Source: Antitrichia curtipendula
Taxonomy: Eukaryota > Streptophyta > Bryopsida > Hypnales > Leucodontaceae
Length of the DNA: 64,000 bases
Assembly (NCBI GenBank): GCA_951230915.1
Contig: OX579641.1
Coordinates: forward strand, 20,996,254 to 21,060,253
Direction: 5' to 3'
Shown here: positions 58,701 to 64,000 of the stretch, one piece after another
Layout of the letters: each line of letters opens with the position of its first letter
Position numbering within the stretch: position 1 is the stretch's first letter
Notes under the pieces: generated by a model
Databases searched by the model: none
What the model saw: the letters and a program-made list of their open reading frames with translations, nothing else
What the model was told of the DNA's origin: nothing
Translations under genes and position numbers: made by a program

Positions 58701-61700
58701 GTCCAAGACAAGAGGTCGCCTACCCGCAGTTGCCTAGACTCGAAATTGCTCCTTAAACACAAAATTTGACCAATTTTGAGACAAAGACAAAAGAAGGGCT
58801 TCCACCACCATCCGAGGTCGCCCAAGACAAGAGGTCACCTTAAGAGGTCGCCCAAGATAAGAGGTCGCCTACCCGCAGTCGCCTAGACCCGAAAGCGCTC
58901 CTTAAAAACAAAATTTGACCAATTTTGAGACAAAGACAAAAGAAGGGCTCCCACCACCATCCGAGGTCGCCCAAGACGAGAGGTCGCCTTAAGAGGTCGC
59001 CCAAGACGAGAGGTCACCTTAAGAGGTCGCCCAAGACAAGAGGTCGCCTACCCGCAGTTGCCTAGACCCGAAATTGGTCCTTAAACACAAAATTTGACCA
59101 ATTTTGAGACAAAGACAAAAGAAGGGCTCCCACCACCATCCGAGGTCGCCCAAGACGAGAGGTCGCCTTAAGAGGTCGCCCAAGACGAGAGTTCACCTTA
59201 AGAGGTCGCCTAAGACAAGAGGTCGCCTACCCGCAGTCGCCTAGACCCGAAATCGCTCCTTAAAAACAAAATTTGACCAATTTTGAGACAAAGACAAAAG
59301 AAGGGCTTCCACCACCATCCGAGGTCGCCCAAGACAAGAGGTCACCTTAAGAGGTCGCCCAAGATAAGAGGTCGCCTACCCGCAGTCGCCTAGACCCGAA
59401 AGCGCTCCTTAAAAACAAAATTTGACCAATTTTGAGACAAAGACAAAAGAAGGGCTCCCACCACCATCCGAGGTCGCCCAAGACGAGAGGTCGCCTTAAG
59501 AGGTCGCCCAAGACGAGAGGTCACCTTAAGAGGTCGCCCAAGACAAGAGGTCGCCTACCCGCAGTTGCCTAGACCCGCAATTGGTCCTTAAACACAAAAT
59601 TTGACCAATTTTGAGACAAAGACAAAAGAAGGGCTCCCACCACCATCCGAGGTCGCCCAAGACGAGAGGTCGCCTTAAGAGGTCGCCCAAGACGAGAGTT
59701 CACCTTAAGAGGTCGCCTAAGACAAGAGGTCGCCTACCCGCAGTCGCCTAGACCCGAAATCGCTCCTTAAAAACAAAATTTGACCAATTTTGAGACAAAG
59801 ACAAAAGAAGGGCTTCCACCACCATCCGAGGTCGCCCAAGACCAGAGGTCACCTTAAGAGGTCGCCCAAGATAAGAGGTCGCCTACCCGCAGTGGCCTAG
59901 ACCCGAAATTGCTCCTTAAAAACAAAATTTGACCAATTTTGAGACAAAGACAAAAGAAGGGCTTCCACCACCATCCGAGGTCGCCCAAGACAAGAGGTCG
60001 CCTTAAGAGGTCGCCCAAGACGAGAGGTCACCTTAAGAGGTCGCCCAAGATAAGAGGTCGCCTATCCGTAGTCGCCTAGACCCGAAATCGCTCCTTAAAC
60101 ACAAAATTTGACCAATTTTGAAACAAAGACAAAAGAAGGGCTTCCACCACCATCCGAGGTCGCCCAAGACAAGAGGTCGCCTATCCGTAGTCGCCTAGAC
60201 CCGAAATCGCTCCTTAAACACAAAATTTGACCAATTTTGAGACAAAGACAAAACAAGGGCTCCCACCACCATCCGAGGTCGCTTAAGACAAGAGGTCACC
60301 TTAAGAGGTCGCCCAAGATAAGAGGTCGCTTACCCGCAGTCGCCTAGATTCGAAATCGCTCCTTTAAAACAAAATTTGATCAAATTTGAGACAAAGACAA
60401 AAGAAGGGCTCCCACCACCATCCGAGGTCGCCCAAGACGAGAGGTCACCTTATGAGGTCGTCCAAGACAAGAGGTCGCCTACCCGCAGTTGCCTAGACTC
60501 GAAATTGCTCCTTAAACACAAAATTTGACCAATTTTGAGACAAAGACAAAAGAAGGGCTTCCACCACCATCCGAGGTCGCCCAAGACAAGAGGTCACCTT
60601 AAGAGGTCGCCCAAGATAAGAGGTCGCCTACCCGCAGTCGCCTAGACCCGAAAGCGCTCCTTAAAAACAAAATTTGACCAATTTTGAGACAAAGACAAAA
60701 GAAGGGCTCCCACCACCATCTGAGGTCGCCCAAGACGAGAGGTCGCCTTAAGAGGTCGCCCAAGATGAGAGGTCGGCTTAAGAGGTCGCCCAAGACGAGA
60801 GGTCACCTTAAGAGGACGCCCTAGACAAGAGGTTGCCTACCCGCAATCGCGTAGCCCCGAAATCGCTCCTTAAATACAAAATTTGACCAATTTTGAGACA
60901 AAGACAAAAGAAGGGCTTCCACCACCATCCGAGGTTGCCCAAGACAAGAGGTCACCTTAAGAGGTCGCCCAAGATAAGAGGTCGCCTACCCGCAGTGGCC
61001 TAGACCCGAAATCGCTCCTTAAAAACAAAATTTGACCAATTTTGAGATAAAGACAAAAGAAGGGCTCCCACCACCATCCGAGGTCGCCCAAGACGAGAGG
61101 TCGCCTTAAGAGGTCGCCCAAGACGAGAGGTCACCTTAAGAGGTCGCCCAAGACAAGAGGTCGCCTACCCGCAGTTGCCTAGACCCGAAATTGGTCCTTA
61201 AACACAAAATTTGACCAATTTTGAGACAAAGACAAAAGAAGGGCTCCCACCACCACCCGAGGTCGTCCAAGACGAGAGGTCGCCTTAAGAGGTCGCCCTA
61301 GACAAGAGGTTGCCTACCCGCAATCGCCTACCCCCAAAATCGCTCCTTAAATACAAAATTTGATTAATTTTGAGACAAAGACAAAAGAAGGGCTTCCACC
61401 ACCATCCGAGGTCGCCCAAGACAAGAGGTCACCTTAAGAGGTCGCCCAAGATAAGAGGCCGCTTACCCGCAGTCGCCTAGATTCGAAATCGCTCCTTTAA
61501 AACAAAATTTGACCAATTTTGAGACAAAGACAAAAGAAGGGCTCCCACCACCATCCGAGGTCGCCCAAGACGAGAGGTCGCCTTAAGAGGTCGCCCAAGA
61601 CGAGAGGTCACCTTAAGAGGTCGCCCAAGACAAGAGGTCGCCTACCCGCAGTTGCCTAGACCCGAAATTGGTCCTTAAACACAAAATTTGACCAATTTTG

Positions 61701-64000
61701 AGACAAAGACAAAAGAAGGGCTTCCACCACCATCCGAGGTCGCCCAAGACAAGAGGTCACCTTAAGAGGTCGCCTTAAGAGGTCGCCCAAGACCAGAGGT
61801 CACCTTAAGAGGTCGCCGAAGACAAGAGGTCGCCTATCCGTAGTCGCCTAAACCCGAAAGCGCTCCTTAAAAACAAAATTTGACCAATTTTGAGACAAAG
61901 ACAAAAGAAGGGCTCCCACCACCATCCGAGGTCGCCCAAGACGAGAGGTCGCCTTAAGAGGTCGCCCAAGACGAGAGGTCACCTTATGAGGTCGCCCAAG
62001 ACAAGAGGTCGCCTACCCGCAGTTGCCTAGACCCGAAATTGGTCCTTAAACACAAAATTTGACCAATTTTGAGACAAAGACAAAAGAAGGGCTTCCACCA
62101 CCATCCGAGGTCGCCCAAGACAAGAGGTCACCTTAAAAAGTCGCCCAAGACAAGAGGTCGCCAATCCGTAGTCGCCTAGACCCGAAATCGCTCCTTAAAC
62201 ACAAAATTTGACCAATTTTGAGACAAAGACAAAAGAAGGGTTTCCACCACCATCCGAGGTCACCCAAGACAAGAGGTCACCTTAAGAGGTCGCCCAAGAT
62301 AAGAGGTCGCCTACCCGCAGTCGCCTAGACCCGAAAGCGCTCCTTAAAAACAAAATTTGACCAATTTTGAGACAAAGACAAAAAAAGGGCTCCCACCACC
62401 ATCCGTGGTCGCCCAAGACAAGAGGTCGCCCAAGACTAGAGGTCGCCTTAAGAGGTCGCCCAAGACGGGAGGTCACCTTAAGAGGTCGCCCAAGACAAGA
62501 GGTCGCCTACCCGCAGTTGCCTAGACCTGAAATTGGTCCTTAAACACAAAATTTGACCAATTTTGAAACAAAGACAAAAGAAGGGCTTCCACCACCATCC
62601 GTGGTCGCCCAAGACAAGAGGTCGCCCAAGACTAGAGGTCGCCTTAAGAGGTCGCCCAAGACCAGAGGTCACCTTAAGAGGTCGCCCAAGACAAGAGGTC
62701 GCCTACCCGCAGTCGCCTAGACCCGAAATCGCTCCTTAAACACAAAATTTGACCAATTTTGAAACAAAGACAAAAGAAGGGCTTCCACCACCATCCGAGG
62801 TTGCCCAAGACAAGAGGTCGCCTTAAGAGGTCGCCCAAGACGAGAGGTCACCTTAAGAGGTCGCCCAAAATAAGAGGTCGCCTACCCGCAGTCGCCTAGA
62901 CCCGAAATCGCTCCTTAAAAACAAAATTTGACCAATTTTGAGACAAAGACAAAAGAAGGGCTTCCACCACCATCCGAGGTCACCCAAGACAAGAGGTCGC
63001 CTATCCGCAGTCGCCTAGACCCGAAATCGCTCCTTAAACACAAAATTTGACAAATTTTGAAACAAAGACAAAAGAAGGGCTCCCACCACCATCCGAGGTC
63101 GCCCAAGACAAGAGGTCGCCTTAAGAGGTCGCCCAAGACGAGAGGTCACCTTAAGAGTTCGCCCAAGACAAGAGGTCGCCTACCCGCAGTTGCCTAGACC
63201 CGAAATCGCTCTTTAAACACAAAATTTGACCAATTTTGAGACAAAGACAAAAGAAGGGCTTCCACCACCATCCGAGGTCGCCCAAGACAAGAGGTCGCCT
63301 TAAGAGGTCGCCCAAGACGAGAGGTCACCTTAAGAGGTCGCCCAAGATAAGAGGTCGCCTACCCGCAGTCGCCTAGACCCGAAATCGCTCTTTAAACACA
63401 AAATTTGACCAATTTTGAGACAAAGACAAAAGAAGGGCTTCCACCACCATCCGAGGTCGCCCAAGACAAGAGGTCACCTTAAGAGGTCGCCCAAGATAAG
63501 AGGTCGCCTACCCGCAGTCGCCTAGACCCGAAAGCGCTCCTTAAAAACAAAATTTGACCAATTTTGAGACAAAAACAAAAGAAGGGCTTCCACCACCATC
63601 TGAGGTCGCCCAAGACAAGAGGTCACCTTAAAAAGTCGCCCAAGACAAGAGGTCGCCTATCCGCAGTCGCCTAGACCCGAAATCGCTCCTTAAACACAAA
63701 ATTTGACCAATTTTGAGACAAAGACAAAAGAAGGGCTCCCACCACCATCCGAGGTCGCCCAAGACGAGAGGTCGCCTTAAGAGGTGGCCCAAGACGAGAG
63801 TTCACCTTAAGAGGTCGCCCAAGACAAGAGGTCGCCTACCCGCAGTTGCCTAGACCCGAAATTGGTCCTTAAACACAAAATTTGTCCACTTTTGAGACAA
63901 AGCCAAAAGAAGGGCTTCCACCACCATCCGAGGTCGCCCAAGACCAGAGGTCACCTTAAGAGGTCGCCCAAGATAAGAGGTCGCCTACCCGCAGTGGCCT
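49740..64000. repeat. modular satellite array, 102-bp core plus 17-bp/13-bp modules
   Basis: Uninterrupted direct tandem array reaching the window end. Each unit has a 102-bp core, from AGGTCGCCTACCCGCAGTCG through an A-rich half (AAAATTTGACCAATTTTGAG, GACAAAGACAAAAGAAGGG) to CCACCACCATCCG. Between cores stand modules AGGTCGCCCAAGACAAG (17 bp) and AGGTCACCTTAAG (13 bp) in varying number. Measured unit lengths are 119 (50141 to 50260), 149 (58805 to 58954), 179 (58954 to 59133), 196 (50260 to 50456) and 247 bp (54953 to 55200), all equal to 102 + 17a + 13b. At these lengths the 14.3 kb holds roughly 90 units. The first units are the most diverged (CCACCACCCG, AGTTCCC). The many 62-81-residue frames on both strands are by-products. 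Such arrays are typical of heterochromatin; centromeric or knob identity is not shown. Confidence 0.95.
58805..59820. repeat. 507-bp higher-order repeat within the satellite
   Basis: A trimer of units of 149, 179 and 179 bp (58805, 58954, 59133) is repeated next to itself from 59312. The same private variants recur 507 bp apart, for example GAGAGTTCACC at 59187 and 59694, GTCGCCTAAGAC after it, and the GAAAGCGCTCC core variant. This shows recent local amplification. Confidence 0.8.

Noticed and set aside
53119..63136. Recurring 62-81-residue minus-strand open frames (GDLGWWWEPFFCLCLKIGQIL type) as a repeat-encoded protein family
   Set aside because: They are the same satellite unit translated again and again. 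The frames end in each unit and shift with module number, with no sign of selection on protein sequence.
49740..64000. Could the regular repeats be a CRISPR array?
   Set aside because: There are no unique spacers between repeats, the modules are themselves tandem copies, and all surrounding genes are eukaryotic with introns.
50000..64000. AGGTCA half-sites resembling nuclear-receptor response elements
   Set aside because: Land plants have no nuclear receptors, and the words are simply part of the 13-bp module.

Overview
The window is nuclear DNA of a land plant. Genes are intron-rich with GT-AG (and two GC-AG) splice sites, intergenic DNA is AT-rich and full of short inverted-repeat transposons, and the last 14 kb is satellite. 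One gene narrows the lineage: a full-length IFT54/TRAF3IP1 homologue, an intraflagellar transport protein. It is expected only in plants that still make flagellated sperm (bryophytes, lycophytes, ferns, cycads, Ginkgo), not in flowering plants or conifers. The species cannot be named from the sequence.

Layout. (1) About 1-22 kb: gene-poor, AT-rich. It holds a broken piggyBac-type transposase, several CACTA-like, hAT-like and Mutator-like miniature elements with readable target-site duplications, and one probable quinone-oxidoreductase exon fragment. (2) About 22-43 kb: a gene island with four genes. These are an Mpo1-like (DUF962) membrane protein (+, 24094-24432), IFT54 (-, 26508-31195, 17 exons modelled), a mitochondrial porin/VDAC (+, 33123-35007, 6 coding exons, 276 aa) and an IMPACT/YigZ-family RWD protein (-, 38763-42730, 8 exons modelled, about 320 aa). 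IFT54 and VDAC are divergent and share an upstream region of about 0.9 kb. DUF962/IFT54 and VDAC/IMPACT are convergent pairs. (3) About 43-49.2 kb: AT-rich, gene-free, with fragments of the repeat families seen on the left. (4) 49.2-64 kb: a GC-rich head-to-head junction, then a satellite array running off the window end. Its unit is a 102-bp core plus a variable number of 17-bp and 13-bp modules, so unit lengths fall on a discrete ladder (119, 149, 179, 196, 247 bp measured), with local higher-order repeats (507 bp; a block repeated 1759 bp away).

The four genes do not form a pathway: lipid oxidation at the ER, ciliary transport, outer mitochondrial membrane transport and translational control. 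Exon models were built by hand from conserved protein blocks, splice consensus and reading-frame phase. They close in frame for VDAC, IFT54 and IMPACT, but a few boundaries (IFT54 exons 7 and 12, IMPACT first exon and C-terminus) are the best of several choices. No tRNA, rRNA or CRISPR array was recognised.
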